In this document: in pieces, positions 1-10,223 of the stretch
Layout: each line of letters opens with the position of its first letter
How positions within the stretch are numbered: position 1 is the stretch's first letter
DNA from: Thiobaca trueperi
GTDB lineage: Bacteria; Pseudomonadota; Gammaproteobacteria; Chromatiales; Chromatiaceae
Direction of reading: 5' to 3'
Length of the DNA: 64,000 bases
NCBI RefSeq assembly: GCF_004342175.1
Contig: NZ_SMAO01000011.1
Span: 38,721 to 102,720 of the forward strand
Notes under the pieces: model-generated
Databases searched by the model: none
Told to the model about the DNA's origin: nothing
What the model saw: the letters and a program-made list of their open reading frames with translations, nothing else
Translations under genes and position numbers: made by a program

Positions 1-518
1 CCGGTCTGGACCAGGGACAGACAGTGTCCCGAGGCGTGCGTTTCGGTACAGACTGCCGCGACACAGGCGCCTGTGTCGGCATCGGTGTTGATGCACAGGT
101 CATTGTTGACCCGGCCATACTGGCGCTGAAAGGGATTGTTGAGCGGATGCAGATCCCGCGCATCGGTCTGTCCGTCGCGGTCGGTATCGAAGGTGCCTGA
201 ACCGTCGGCGCTGATGCCGAGATCCTGCCAGGTGAAAGCGCCGTCGCCATTGGCATCCCCGTCCCCGTTGGTATCGGCAAAATCCCAATAGCCCGCGCGC
301 CGGATATCCTGCTGCATCACCTCCAGCGCCGCGCGCAGCTCCTGATTGAGCCGTGCCTGCCGGATGTTTTCGCGCGAGCCCTTGGCAATCATCAGATAGA
401 GCGACAGCGTGGCGGCGAGCACCAGGATGCCGACCGCCACACCGATCATCAGACCGATGAGGGTCACGCCCGACTGGCGGGCCGGATGCCTGGTGGATCG
501 ATTTCCTGAAAAATGCAT
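1..518 (-). CDS. PilW-like minor type IV pilin, 3' part beyond window
   Basis: The reading frame opens at an ATG whose first base is 518 and runs off the left edge, so only the N-terminal 172 or so residues are visible. After about 17 residues there is a prepilin-type leader (QSGVTLIGLM) followed by a hydrophobic helix, then text typical of PilW-like minor pilins (RQARLNQELRAALEVMQQDIRRAG, split here by position: helix near residues 50-75). Such proteins prime the pilus tip after cleavage by PilD. It is last in a minor-pilin run on this strand, after the pilE-like and fimT-like genes, but a repeat element separates it from fimT. The residue at position +5 of the mature protein is Gly, where almost all type IV pilins have Glu. 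Confidence 0.75.
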   Translation of the reverse strand, partial: MHFSGNRSTRHPARQSGVTLIGLMIGVAVGILVLAATLSLYLMIAKGSRENIRQARLNQELRAALEVMQQDIRRAGYWDFADTNGDGDANGDGAFTWQDLGISADGSGTFDTDRDGQTDARDLHPLNNPFQRQYGRVNNDLCINTDADTGACVAAVCTETHASGHCLSLVQT

Positions 519-535
519 ACCTGATGCACGCCTCA

Positions 536-613
536 AATAGACAGGATTAACAGGATTTCTCAAGCTATTGTTTAAATTATTTTTAATCCTGATTTATCCT
601 GTTAATCCTGTCC
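536..613 (-). repeat. Family A intergenic element, complete copy
   Basis: Inverted ends GACAGGATTAACAGGATT (540-557) and its complement (about 596-613) enclose an AT-rich centre. Read on the minus strand, the centre contains CAATAGCTTGAGA, close to CAGTAGCTTGAGAG in the copy at 52.2 kb and to the copy at 8.9 kb. It fills the gap between fimT and the pilW-like gene. Confidence 0.8.
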
Positions 614-655
614 GTTGACGGTCTTTCTGGCGTAGATGCTTTCCTCACAAGCGCC

Positions 656-1222
656 TTAGCCGCCGCATGGTTCGTAACCTGCAACGCTGCCTGTTGGCGC
701 ACAGATCCGCACGCGCCCCAGTCGCGACAGCACCACCCGCAACGCCGGACCATTGGCGGCGGTGAGGTTCAGACTGCCGTTGATGGCGGTGGCGCGACGC
801 GGCTCGAAGCGGGTGGCCGAAAATGTGCCGGTGAGACCAATGCCGGGGAAGGCCGCGCCGGAGACCTGTTTGAGCGAGCAGGCGCTGGTCTCGCCCGGAG
901 ACAGCCGGCAATCGCAATGGGCGGTTGCGCTGGCGTTCTCGTCGATGCCATAACACCAGTGATTCATATTGAAAACCACGCGCAGCATCTGGTTGCGCGC
1001 GATTGATTCCGAGCGCGTCCATTGCAGATCCTCGGCGAGTGCCTGGGCCGCTGCCTTGAGGTGATTGCGGGTGAGCAGCGCCTGCATGGAGGGAATGGCA
1101 ATCGCCAGCAGGATGGTCAGTACCGACACCGCGATCAGGAGTTCCAGCAGGGTGAAGCCGCCGCCAGCGTTTTGCAGGCGATGGCGCGCCGAGAGCCCAA
1201 CTTGGGTCAGATTCACCAGCAT
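656..1222 (-). CDS. FimT/GspH-type minor pilin
   Basis: This 188-residue protein has a prepilin leader ending GGG|FTLLELLIAV, with the expected Glu at +5, then a hydrophobic helix that continues amphipathically (ARNHLKAAAQALAEDLQWTR region), as in FimT/FimU and GspH pseudopilins. A C-terminal beta-rich head contains several Cys residues (CDCRLSPGETSAC and near the C-terminus CAPTGS...EPCGG). FimT-like minor pilins sit at the pilus tip and in some species bind DNA. The start overlaps the end of the upstream pilE-like gene by 10 bp, so the two are probably translated together. Function is inferred from architecture and context. Confidence 0.85.
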   Translation of the reverse strand: MLVNLTQVGLSARHRLQNAGGGFTLLELLIAVSVLTILLAIAIPSMQALLTRNHLKAAAQALAEDLQWTRSESIARNQMLRVVFNMNHWCYGIDENASATAHCDCRLSPGETSACSLKQVSGAAFPGIGLTGTFSATRFEPRRATAINGSLNLTAANGPALRVVLSRLGRVRICAPTGSVAGYEPCGG

Positions 1223-1659
1223 GCGCGGGGCTCCCGCTGACCGTTCTGATCGATGGTCAGGGGGGCGCAGATCACCCCGCGCGAATCGTCGAACGCCTGA
1301 TTGCCGAGAGGGTCGGCCCTGGCGATGAAGCCGGTGGCGTTCGCCTCAGAGAGCGACAGGCGGTAATAACCTTCAGGACTGGTCGCGCTCAGTCCCAGTG
1401 CGGAGCTGGCGGCCTGATCGGCGTGACAGTGACGATCGCCCGTCAGGGATCCGGCGTAATGGGGACAGTGGGCGCGGAATTTTTCCTGGGCCAGGACGAT
1501 TTCCATCAGCGCCACCTGACCATCCGCGCGTCGCGCCTGACGCACCTGATCCTGGTAGGAGGGCAGGGCGATTGTGGCGAGAATGGCGACGATGGACACC
1601 ACGATCATGAGTTCCATCAGGGTGAAGCCAAGGTTGTTGGTCTGGCATCTTAAGCCCAT
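1213..1659 (-). CDS. pilE: PilE-like type IV minor pilin
   Basis: This 148-residue protein starts MGLRCQTNNLG|FTLMELMIVV, a perfect prepilin peptidase site with Glu at +5, followed by the long N-terminal helix (PSYQDQVRQARRADGQ). The C-terminal part matches PilE/ComP-like minor pilins, with a Gly/Tyr stretch (EGYYRLSLSEANATGFIARA) and a C-terminal Cys pair that could form a disulfide loop (CAPLTIDQNGQREPRACW). It is the first gene of a minus-strand minor-pilin run (pilE, fimT, pilW-like). A symbol among closely related minor pilins cannot be fixed from sequence alone. Confidence 0.85.
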   Translation of the reverse strand: MGLRCQTNNLGFTLMELMIVVSIVAILATIALPSYQDQVRQARRADGQVALMEIVLAQEKFRAHCPHYAGSLTGDRHCHADQAASSALGLSATSPEGYYRLSLSEANATGFIARADPLGNQAFDDSRGVICAPLTIDQNGQREPRACW

Positions 1660-1997
1660 TGGACTGTCTCGCTGCGTGTTTACGGCGGGTGGCGACTGGT
1701 CATTGAGTCAGGCCGAGCCAACTCGACGATCAGTCCGGATTGTGTTTTTTTGGCGTTTATTTGTCTCGAATGAACCTGTTTTGGCGGCTGGAACGCCGCC
1801 TCGTCCGGATTAAAGTGTACATTTCCGGTTAACTACCCTGGTCATCTCCGGTTGTCCAGACCGATGGTCGGTTGTCCGCGTTATGTGTCAGATCTGACCC
1901 TTGATCACCTGCTGCGGCTGCAACCACTGTGCGTGGCGAGTATCATGCCGCGACAAGACGACGATAGAACCGGCGACCCGCCTGAGGAGTGCTTCCC
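1660..1997. other. Intergenic region between divergent pilin and MotA/TolQ/ExbB-family genes
   Basis: About 340 bp without a convincing gene. It must hold the promoters of two divergent units. A short hairpin, GGCGGC-N6-GCCGCC, lies near 1785-1802. A TGAGGAG Shine-Dalgarno sits at 1983-1989, just before the rightward gene. No strong sigma70 pair was recognised. Confidence 0.5.
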
Positions 1998-2726
1998 TTG
2001 CTTGAATTGATCTATGCCGGTGGCTGGCTGATGGCGCCCATCCTGATCTGTTCAGTCGTGGCGACCGCCATCGTGCTCGAACGCGCCTGGACGCTGCGCC
2101 GTGCCCGGATCATGCCGGCGCATCTGCTGGCGCGGATCTGGAAATGGCATCGCGAGCGCCGACTCACGGATGCGCGGATCGAGGAGATTCGCGCCGGTTC
2201 CCCGCTGGGGCGCATCCTCGCCGCCGCGCTCGTCAACCGCCATCATGCGCGTGAGGTGATGAAAGAGGCGATCACCGATACCGGGCGTCATGTGGTGGCC
2301 GATCTGGAGCGGTTCCTCAATACCCTGGGAACCATCGCCGCCATCGCCCCGCTGCTCGGCCTGCTCGGCACCGTGTTCGGCATGATCGATATCTTCGATG
2401 TCATCATGAAGGCCGGCAACGGTAACGCCAGCGTGCTGGCCGGCGGTATCTCGGTGGCCCTGATCACGACCGCCGCCGGACTCTGCGTGGCGATCCCGGC
2501 CCTGATGTTTCACCGTTACTTCAATGGTCTGGTGGATCAACTGGCGATCGATATGGAAGAGCAGGCGCTGCGTCTGGTCGAGGTCATCAAAGGCGAGCGT
2601 GAAGAAATGGAGGATCAGTCCGTCCCGGCGCAGACGGCTCCGCAGGCGCCACCGAAACGGGCGCGCATTGATCTCAATGCGCTGAATCTGAGCGATGGCA
2701 AAGACCCGCGCGATGGACAGGATTAA
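1998..2726 (+). CDS. MotA/TolQ/ExbB-family proton channel protein
   Basis: A 242-residue inner-membrane protein with an N-terminal membrane helix, a cytoplasmic loop, and two further helices around APLLGLLGTVFGMIDIF and GGISVALITTAAGLCVAIPA, the signature of TolQ/ExbB proton channels that energise outer-membrane transport or Tol-Pal. I place the start at TTG 1998 because TGAGGAG ends 8 nt upstream; GTG 1989 lies inside that Shine-Dalgarno. No ExbD/TolR partner follows, which is unusual. The last codons (DGQD, stop) are encoded by the first bases of a repeat element, so the C-terminal tail may have been replaced when the element arrived. Confidence 0.85.
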   Translation: MLELIYAGGWLMAPILICSVVATAIVLERAWTLRRARIMPAHLLARIWKWHRERRLTDARIEEIRAGSPLGRILAAALVNRHHAREVMKEAITDTGRHVVADLERFLNTLGTIAAIAPLLGLLGTVFGMIDIFDVIMKAGNGNASVLAGGISVALITTAAGLCVAIPALMFHRYFNGLVDQLAIDMEEQALRLVEVIKGEREEMEDQSVPAQTAPQAPPKRARIDLNALNLSDGKDPRDGQD

Positions 2727-2806
2727 ACCGCGTCCAGCGCGATCACGTCATTTTCAGTTTATGTTTGGTTCTGGGGATGTCATCGACAGTGGGGACGCGG
2801 TTTAAC
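2712..2806 (-). repeat. Family B element (B' subtype) with 13-bp inverted ends
   Basis: TTAAACCGCGTCC at 2723-2735 and its exact complement at 2793-2805 enclose 57 bp. The centre, read on the minus strand, aligns with the element at 28657-28746 (shared CGCGTCCCACTG start, AAACTGAAAAT, GCGCTGGACGC). The left end is preceded by GGACAGGATT, a family A end, so two elements may be joined here. The left end supplies the TAA of the upstream gene, and the right end lies 4 bp from the herA-like stop. Confidence 0.8.
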
Positions 2807-2808
2807 GC

Positions 2809-4497
2809 TCACCGCACCTGTCTCCACCACCGATTGATGATATCGACCACGTCCAGATCCTCGGGGCCGTCGCGCCAGCTTTGGGAGAGCGGCGCGTCAT
2901 GGCTGGCCGGGGCGGGATTGGGGGGATGCACCAGGATGCGCGAGGGCAGGAGCGCGGCGTCGCCAACGGCAAGCACCTCGCCACGTCGCAGCGAGGCCAG
3001 CATGTCGGCGAGGTTTTTGGCGCCTTCGGGCAGGAGTCGGCGGACATATTCCTGGTCGTCGGCGTTGGAGATGCGCAGGCAGAGATAATTGCCGCACTGC
3101 GACAGCACCGTCTCGGAGAGTTCGGTCGGGCGCTGGCTGACGACACAGAGGTTGACGCCGTATTTGCGCCCCTCCTTGGCGATGCGTTCCATCGCTTTGC
3201 GGGTGCCGACATACTGGGTGTCGGCGTCGCGTGGGATGTATTGATGCGCCTCTTCGCACACCAGCAATAACGGGAAATCGTGACGGCGCGGGTTCCAGTA
3301 ATTGAACTCGAAGGCGAGCCGTCCGATCTGCGCCGAAACCACCGGGCGCAGATCGGCTGGGATGGGGCTGAGGTCGATCACCGTGACCTGACGCTTGGGC
3401 TCGCCGAGACCGACGAAATCGCGCAGCAGGCCTTCGAGTGTGGCCGAGCTGCTGTGCTTGCGCGGACGCAGGAAGAAATCATAACGGGCGTCGTTGTAGA
3501 GCGATTGGAAGCGGACCAGAAAATCGTCGAAGGCGCCATGCAGCGGTCCCTTGACCTTGCCGAAATCCAGCTTTTCCTCGTTGGCCTTTTTGAATCGCTG
3601 ATAGAGTTCTTCGATGGAAAAATAGACCGGTGAGTCCACCGACAGCCGCTCCAGTCCCATGTGCTGATTCGATTCGCGACGCAGGTTGTAGAGCGCCTCG
3701 CGCAGAAAGGCGATCTGCACCGTCGCGTTGGCGTCCGCGCGGTCGATGAAAAGATCCACCAGTTCGGCGTAGGTCAGCAGCCAGTAAGGGATTTCCAGCT
3801 CGCGGGCGTCGAGATAACGCGCTGTCTGGGGCGGGAACACGCCTTCATGCGGCGTATTCGGCCCGGTGCGCCAGCCGTATTCACCATGTAGATCGAGCAG
3901 GATGATGTGCGAGCGCGGCAGACTCCTGACCACCTGTTGCAGCAGGCTGGTGAGGGTCCAGGATTTGCCCGCGCCGGTCTGGCCCAGGATCGCCAGATGG
4001 CGGCTGAAGAGCGCGGTGGGATCGAGACAGCCTTTGAGCGCCGGACGGGTGGAAAGACGGCCCAGTTCCAGCGCGCCCTCGCGATCCCGTACCAGCAGTG
4101 CAGCCAGACGGCTACTGCCGATCAGATGCACGGCAGCGCCAATCAGCGGGAAGCGGCTGACCCCTGGTTCGAGACGGCCATCCGCGCCGATCTCGCCCAG
4201 CGGCAGGAGTTCCAGACGCCGCTCGCGGACGATGGCGCGGCGTTTGTCCGGCGCGTTCGGATCTGTCGTGGCGCGCATCTCGACGGCGGTTTCCTGGCTG
4301 CGCGACACCTCGGCCAACACATGGCCCGAGCGGTCGCGTACTTCCACCAGATTGCCCAACTGACCGACCGGCAGGGTTTCCTGCCCCAGATTGATGAGCG
4401 AGGGAAAGCCGTCTTCGCCGGGAAAGAGTGTGGCGATCAGGCGACCGCCCTGAATATCCGTGATACGTCCGATCAGACTGGATTCTGGTGTCGCCAT
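2809..4497 (-). CDS. HerA-like hexameric ATPase/translocase
   Basis: A 562-residue protein with an N-terminal HAS-barrel-like region (about residues 8-60), Walker A GQTGAGKS at 172-179, Walker B LLLVCEEAHQYIP near 410, and a C-terminal segment with RKYGVNLCVVSQRPTELS, the sensor/arginine-finger region of FtsK-HerA ATPases. HerA proteins pump DNA as hexamers, usually with the nuclease NurA or, in defence systems, with SIR2 or other effectors. Neither lies nearby; the gene 70 bp upstream on the same strand is a secreted trypsin-like protease. Role is therefore open: DNA repair or an incomplete defence module. Confidence 0.85.
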   Translation of the reverse strand: MATPESSLIGRITDIQGGRLIATLFPGEDGFPSLINLGQETLPVGQLGNLVEVRDRSGHVLAEVSRSQETAVEMRATTDPNAPDKRRAIVRERRLELLPLGEIGADGRLEPGVSRFPLIGAAVHLIGSSRLAALLVRDREGALELGRLSTRPALKGCLDPTALFSRHLAILGQTGAGKSWTLTSLLQQVVRSLPRSHIILLDLHGEYGWRTGPNTPHEGVFPPQTARYLDARELEIPYWLLTYAELVDLFIDRADANATVQIAFLREALYNLRRESNQHMGLERLSVDSPVYFSIEELYQRFKKANEEKLDFGKVKGPLHGAFDDFLVRFQSLYNDARYDFFLRPRKHSSSATLEGLLRDFVGLGEPKRQVTVIDLSPIPADLRPVVSAQIGRLAFEFNYWNPRRHDFPLLLVCEEAHQYIPRDADTQYVGTRKAMERIAKEGRKYGVNLCVVSQRPTELSETVLSQCGNYLCLRISNADDQEYVRRLLPEGAKNLADMLASLRRGEVLAVGDAALLPSRILVHPPNPAPASHDAPLSQSWRDGPEDLDVVDIINRWWRQVR

Positions 4498-4567
4498 GCG
4501 GGTCGGGGCTCCATGTTGTTTGATGGATCATCCACCAATCGCGAAGCGCAAGGCAAGTGCGGACGGA

Positions 4568-5482
4568 TTAAAGCGATGTTCCAGAACGCTCGAAGAATTG
4601 ACGGCACCCGTCACGACCATCCTGAGTCGCTCCCAATCCGCTCAGATTGACCGACATATTGGAGCGCCCCGCGTCGAGATGACTCAAGCCATAGACCGTG
4701 CCATGCACCCCCACCACACGCCCCGCACGCAGGACCGGCCCGCCTGAATCGCCCGGACTGAGCGAAGGCATCCCGGCCCGCATCAGCCCGCCATAGGTGT
4801 AGAAATTGACCGGATCGACCCGGATCACCTGGGTCGTGCCCCAGTTCCGTCGCCCGAAGGGATGTGTCTGACGCGCCAGCGCCGGATGCTTCAGGCTCTC
4901 ATAGCCATAGCCGACGAGCTGCACCGTCTCATCCGCACGCAGCGGTTCGCAGTCGATTTCGATCACTGGAATCCCATCGGTCGCTTCACGCACCAGGAGG
5001 ATCGCGACATCCGGATAACGGGAGGTGAAATGGCTGTCGGCCTCAAGCCGACGAATGCGCTGGGCCAGATCGTCTCCGGCATAACGCTGCCGGTAATCCT
5101 GAATCTTCTTTTCCTTATAGGCATGGAAACGCCGCAAAGCCGCCTCATAGCCGGGATGCAGGACGGTGCGCTCAATCGTCAGCCCGACGAAGTCCGCTGG
5201 TGCCCTCGGCGCCGTCCGCTGGCTGACGGGCAGCCGGCTGCCCGTCCGAAAGGCATCGTCCAGGTCGCCGGTGCGGATGTTCGCGACACAATGCGCGGCA
5301 GTCAGAAAGGCTGCGGGGCCGACCTTGGTGGCGGAGCAGTGCGGTGCGCCCTCTTTGGTCAGGACCACCACCGCGCTGAAAGCCTCATCGGTATCCACCT
5401 GTCCGCCGAGCAGCGCCAGGACAGACGTGGGACAGACCGTCAGCAGCGCCAGCAGGAGCCAGCCGCCAATTGGCCGGGCCAT
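4568..5482 (-). CDS. Secreted trypsin-like (S1) serine protease
   Basis: A 304-residue protein with a signal peptide (residues 1 to about 23), then a chymotrypsin-fold catalytic triad: His64 in TAAHC, Asp158 in YPDVAILLV, Ser246 in GDSGGPV. The spacing between His and Asp is long because of a charged helical insert (HAYKEKKIQDYRQRY region, about residues 120-150). It should act in the periplasm or outside the cell. It lies between a UDP-sugar dehydrogenase gene (19 bp upstream) and the herA-like gene, all on the minus strand, so the three could share a transcript. Substrate unknown. Confidence 0.85.
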   Translation of the reverse strand: MARPIGGWLLLALLTVCPTSVLALLGGQVDTDEAFSAVVVLTKEGAPHCSATKVGPAAFLTAAHCVANIRTGDLDDAFRTGSRLPVSQRTAPRAPADFVGLTIERTVLHPGYEAALRRFHAYKEKKIQDYRQRYAGDDLAQRIRRLEADSHFTSRYPDVAILLVREATDGIPVIEIDCEPLRADETVQLVGYGYESLKHPALARQTHPFGRRNWGTTQVIRVDPVNFYTYGGLMRAGMPSLSPGDSGGPVLRAGRVVGVHGTVYGLSHLDAGRSNMSVNLSGLGATQDGRDGCRQFFERSGTSL

Positions 5483-5500
5483 TTGAGACTCCCTCTGAGT

Positions 5501-6793
5501 TCAGAGCCGCCCATCCACCGCCTCGCGCGGCAGCAGTTGCTTGACATCGTAGAGAACGGCATCGGCCTTGCCGAAGGCGCGGATGCCTTGGGCGCCGAGT
5601 GCGGCGAACTGACGGTGGGCGACTGCCAGGACAATGGCGTCGTAGGCGCCGGCTGTCGGCTGCTCGATCAGATCAATGCCATATTCCGCCCTGGCTTCGG
5701 CTGGATTCGCCCAGGGATCATGCAGGTCGCAGGCGATGCCATAGTCCCGAAACTCGGCGAGGATATCGACCACGCGGGTGTTGCGCAGATCCGGGCAGTT
5801 TTCCTTGAAGGTCAGGCCGAGAATGAGGATGCGGGCATCTTGGGACAGACAGCCGCGCCGGGTCATGAGCTTGATGACTTCGCGTGCCACATAGGCACCC
5901 ATGCTGTCGTTGAGCCGACGCCCGGCAAGGATGATCTCGGGGTGATAGCCGATCTCCTGCGCCTTGTGGGTCAGATAGTAGGGGTCGACGCCGATGCAGT
6001 GACCACCGACCAGACCGGGACGGAACGGCAGGAAGTTCCACTTGCTGCCAGCGGCCTCCAGCACCTCCTGGGTGTCGAGCCCGAGCCGGTTGAAGATGAG
6101 CGCCAGCTCGTTGATGAGCGCGATGTTGACATCGCGCTGGGTGTTTTCGATGACCTTCGCCGCTTCGGCCACCCGGATGCTGCTCGCCAGATGGGTGCCC
6201 GCCGTGATGATCGAGCGATAGAGTGCATCGACGAAGGCGGCGACCTCGGGCGTGGAGCCGGAGGTGATCTTTTTGATGGTCGTCAGCCGGTGTTCTTTGT
6301 CGCCCGGATTGATGCGCTCGGGGCTGTAGCCGGCGAAAAAATCCTGATTGTACTGGAGTCCTGAGACCGCTTCGATGATGGGGATGCAGATCTCCTCGGT
6401 CGCGCCGGGATAGACGGTCGATTCAAAGATGACGACCGCGCCGGGCCGGATGACGCCGCCGAGCGCGCGGCTGGCTGATTCGAGCGGGCGCAGATCGGGC
6501 TGCTTGTGTTCGTTGACCGGGGTTGGCACCGTGACGATCAGCACCTGACAGTCGGCCAGTTCATCAATCCGGTCAGCAAACCGCAGCCCGGTGGTCTCCA
6601 GCAGCTCCGCTGGCTCGACCTCCAGCGAACTGTCCCGGCCCGCGCGCAGCTCGGCGATGCGTGCCGAATTGATGTCGAAGCCGATGGTTGGATAGCGTTT
6701 GCCGAATTCGACTGCCAACGGCAGCCCGACATAGCCGAGACCGACGACCCCGATCTGCGTACTGTTCAGCTCCATATTGAACGCTTTGCTCAC
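5501..6793 (-). CDS. Nucleotide-sugar dehydrogenase, TviB/WbpO type
   Basis: This 430-residue enzyme oxidises a UDP-HexNAc (probably UDP-GlcNAc or UDP-GalNAc) to the uronic acid with two NAD+, supplying capsule or O-antigen precursors. Seen: Rossmann motif [11 protein letters not shown] near residue 14, the central UDP-sugar dehydrogenase helix ([20 protein letters not shown]), catalytic Cys266 in [13 protein letters not shown], and the C-terminal NAD-like domain ([15 protein letters not shown]). Overall wording is closest to the Vi-polysaccharide TviB group rather than UDP-glucose dehydrogenase. An internal Met at codon 7 (MELNSTQ) is an equally possible start. No other polysaccharide genes are adjacent. 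Confidence 0.88.
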   Translation of the reverse strand: MSKAFNMELNSTQIGVVGLGYVGLPLAVEFGKRYPTIGFDINSARIAELRAGRDSSLEVEPAELLETTGLRFADRIDELADCQVLIVTVPTPVNEHKQPDLRPLESASRALGGVIRPGAVVIFESTVYPGATEEICIPIIEAVSGLQYNQDFFAGYSPERINPGDKEHRLTTIKKITSGSTPEVAAFVDALYRSIITAGTHLASSIRVAEAAKVIENTQRDVNIALINELALIFNRLGLDTQEVLEAAGSKWNFLPFRPGLVGGHCIGVDPYYLTHKAQEIGYHPEIILAGRRLNDSMGAYVAREVIKLMTRRGCLSQDARILILGLTFKENCPDLRNTRVVDILAEFRDYGIACDLHDPWANPAEARAEYGIDLIEQPTAGAYDAIVLAVAHRQFAALGAQGIRAFGKADAVLYDVKQLLPREAVDGRL

Positions 6794-6953
6794 GCGCCAT
6801 GTCCTGAGTGACTGATGATTGAGCCAATTCTATTGGCGATGAAGGTCCGATGACCAGCGCAGTGGCGTCGATATGGCGTCCGTCCAGTCGGCATCCAAAA
6901 CGAGGCTGGTTGACGCGCCGTCCTGTACATCGCCGCGTTTCTTGCCATCCAGG

Positions 6954-6959
6954 TATAAT
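6954..6959 (+). promoter_or_regulatory. Possible -10 box upstream of oadA
   Basis: A consensus TATAAT lies 49 bp before the oadA start. No good -35 hexamer is found at 16-18 bp (a TGTACA lies 24 bp away), so this is only a candidate. Confidence 0.3.
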
Positions 6960-7007
6960 CGCGCATCAAAACCCTGTCCGAACCTGGTTTTCCGAGAGCG
7001 ACACATC

Positions 7008-8834
7008 ATGCCAAAGATCAATATCACCGATGTCATCCTGCGCGATGCGCACCAGTCGCTGCTGGCGACCCGCATGCGCACCGAAGACATGCTGCCGATC
7101 TGTCCCAAGCTCGATGCCATTGGCTACTGGTCGCTGGAATGCTGGGGCGGTGCGACCTTCGATGCCTGCGTGCGCTTCCTGAAAGAAGACCCCTGGGAGC
7201 GTCTGCGCCAGTTGCGCGAGGCGCTGCCGAAGACGCGCCTGCAAATGCTGCTGCGGGGTCAGAATCTGCTCGGCTACCGGCATTATTCCGATGACGTGGT
7301 GCGCGCCTTCGTGCGTCGTGCCGCCGAGAACGGCATGGATGTCTTCCGCATCTTCGATGCGCTCAACGACCTGCGCAATCTCAAAACCGCCATTGAGGCG
7401 ACCAGGGCCGCTGGCAAGCATGCACAGGGCACCATCTGCTATACCGTCAGCCCGGTTCACACCGTGGCCGGTTTCGTGCAGATGGGTAAGGAGCTGGCAG
7501 CAATGGGGTGCGACTCCATCGCGCTCAAGGACATGGCCGGACTGCTGACGCCCTATGTCACGGCGGAACTGGTCAAGGCGCTCAAGGACAGCGTGGATCT
7601 GCCGCTGCATCTGCACTCGCATGCGACCTCAGGTCTGGCCGATCTGTGTCATCTGAAGGCAATCGAGAACGGCTGCGACACCATCGATACCGCGATCTCG
7701 TCGATGGCCGGCGGCACCTCGCATCCGCCGACCGAAAGCATGGTCGCGGCGCTGCGCGGCACCCAGTACGACACCGGGCTGGATCTGGAGGCGATCCAGG
7801 AAATCGGTATGTATTTCTATCAGGTGCGCAAGAAATACCATCAGTTCGAGAGCGATTTCACCGGCGTCGATACCCGGGTTCAGATCAATCAGGTGCCGGG
7901 CGGCATGATCTCCAATCTGGCCAACCAGTTGAAGGAACAGAACGCGCTGGATCGCATGAGCGCCGTACTGGAAGAAATTCCGCGCGTGCGCGAGGATCTC
8001 GGTTATCCGCCGCTGGTCACGCCAACCTCGCAGATCGTCGGCACCCAGGCGGTGCTCAATGTGTTGACCGACACGCGCTATCAGACCATCACCAACGAGG
8101 TGAAGCTCTATCTTCAGGGGCGCTACGGACAGGCGCCGGCAGCGGTCAATCCGACGTTACAGGAACAGGCTATCGGCAACGAGGATCTGATCGACTGCCG
8201 CCCGGCGGATCTGCTGAAACCGGAACTGGAGCGGCTCATCGCCGACATCGGCGAACTCGCCACCTCGGATGAGGATGCGCTGACCTATGCCATGTTCCCC
8301 GAGATCGGTCGCGCCTTTCTCGAACAGCGTGCTGCCGGTACCCTGACCCCGGAGCCACTGGAGCCGCCGCCCAGCAATGCCGGATCACAGACCGCACCGA
8401 CTGAATTCAACATCGCCGTCCATGGCGAGACCTACCATGTCAAGGTGACGGGCGCGGGCCATAAGAATCAGGCGGAGCGCCATTTCTATTTCGCCATTGA
8501 CGGCGTTCCGGAAGAGGTGGTGGTCGAAACGCTCGACGAGCTGGTGCTGACCGGCGGTGCCGATGGCGGGGTTCAGCGCGCTATCTCCGGTCGTCGTCCC
8601 AAGCCGAGCCTGCCCGGTCATGTCACGACCTCGATGCCGGGCAACATCGTCGATGTGCTGGTCAAGGAGGGTGACACGGTCACTGCCGGTCAGCCGGTTC
8701 TGGTCACCGAGGCCATGAAGATGGAGACCGAGATCCAGGCGCCCATCGCCGGCACCGTCACCGCCGTCTTTGTGATCAAGGGCGATGTGGTGAATCCGGA
8801 TGAGGTCTTGCTGGAGATCGGTGCGGCGGACTGA
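7008..8834 (+). CDS. oadA: Oxaloacetate decarboxylase alpha / pyruvate carboxylase subunit B, biotin protein
   Basis: A 608-residue carboxyltransferase. The N-terminal TIM barrel begins with ITDVILRDAHQSLLATR and includes GMDVFRIFDALND and the metal-ligand HLHSHATSG. A linker leads to a C-terminal biotinyl domain with EAMKMET, biotin lysine at about 571. It transfers CO2 between oxaloacetate and biotin. With a separate biotin carboxylase it would act as pyruvate carboxylase; with OadB/OadG it would be a sodium-pumping decarboxylase. Neither partner lies beside it. The frame stays open back to 6873, but ATG 7008 gives the normal family N-terminus. Confidence 0.9.
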   Translation: MPKINITDVILRDAHQSLLATRMRTEDMLPICPKLDAIGYWSLECWGGATFDACVRFLKEDPWERLRQLREALPKTRLQMLLRGQNLLGYRHYSDDVVRAFVRRAAENGMDVFRIFDALNDLRNLKTAIEATRAAGKHAQGTICYTVSPVHTVAGFVQMGKELAAMGCDSIALKDMAGLLTPYVTAELVKALKDSVDLPLHLHSHATSGLADLCHLKAIENGCDTIDTAISSMAGGTSHPPTESMVAALRGTQYDTGLDLEAIQEIGMYFYQVRKKYHQFESDFTGVDTRVQINQVPGGMISNLANQLKEQNALDRMSAVLEEIPRVREDLGYPPLVTPTSQIVGTQAVLNVLTDTRYQTITNEVKLYLQGRYGQAPAAVNPTLQEQAIGNEDLIDCRPADLLKPELERLIADIGELATSDEDALTYAMFPEIGRAFLEQRAAGTLTPEPLEPPPSNAGSQTAPTEFNIAVHGETYHVKVTGAGHKNQAERHFYFAIDGVPEEVVVETLDELVLTGGADGGVQRAISGRRPKPSLPGHVTTSMPGNIVDVLVKEGDTVTAGQPVLVTEAMKMETEIQAPIAGTVTAVFVIKGDVVNPDEVLLEIGAAD

Positions 8835-8865
8835 GGCGCTTTCCGGGAAGCTTCATGCCCCTGAA

Positions 8866-9016
8866 ACACCGTCATTGGACAGGATCAAAACAATCACTTG
8901 AAAGATCCTGTCCAGCCTGTGAAATCCTGTTAAACCGCGCCCGGTGCGGTATGTGATCGTTGAGGATTGAGTCGGCCTTGGCAGAATCGACGACCGTTCG
9001 CGCGGGAGCGGTTTAA
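8866..9016. repeat. Family A element joined to a family B element
   Basis: 8866-8935 resembles the family A copy at 52.2 kb (shared CCGTCA-TGGACAGGAT, CTTGA-AG, TCCTGT, AAATCCTGTTAA). It runs straight into family B: TTAAACCGCGCCC at 8930-8942 and GGGAGCGGTTTAA at 9004-9016. The B centre (GGTGCGGTATG, CTTGGCAGAATCGACGA) matches the copy at 28.56-28.64 kb. The right end lies 6 bp from the trxB stop. Confidence 0.8.
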
Positions 9017-9022
9017 ACCGGT

Positions 9023-10066
<1,044 letters not shown>

Positions 10067-10223
10067 TCAAGTTGGGCAACTGTAAAGGTTGGCCGAAATG
10101 GCGTAAAGCAGGCGCTGCCGCAGGGCTCGATGCTCTCTATTGACGGGCCGCCATTGACAGTTGGGTTTGTGCAGTCTAAAACCTATCAAGACAGGTTGTT
10201 AGAGCATAAATCGAGTGTGATTG

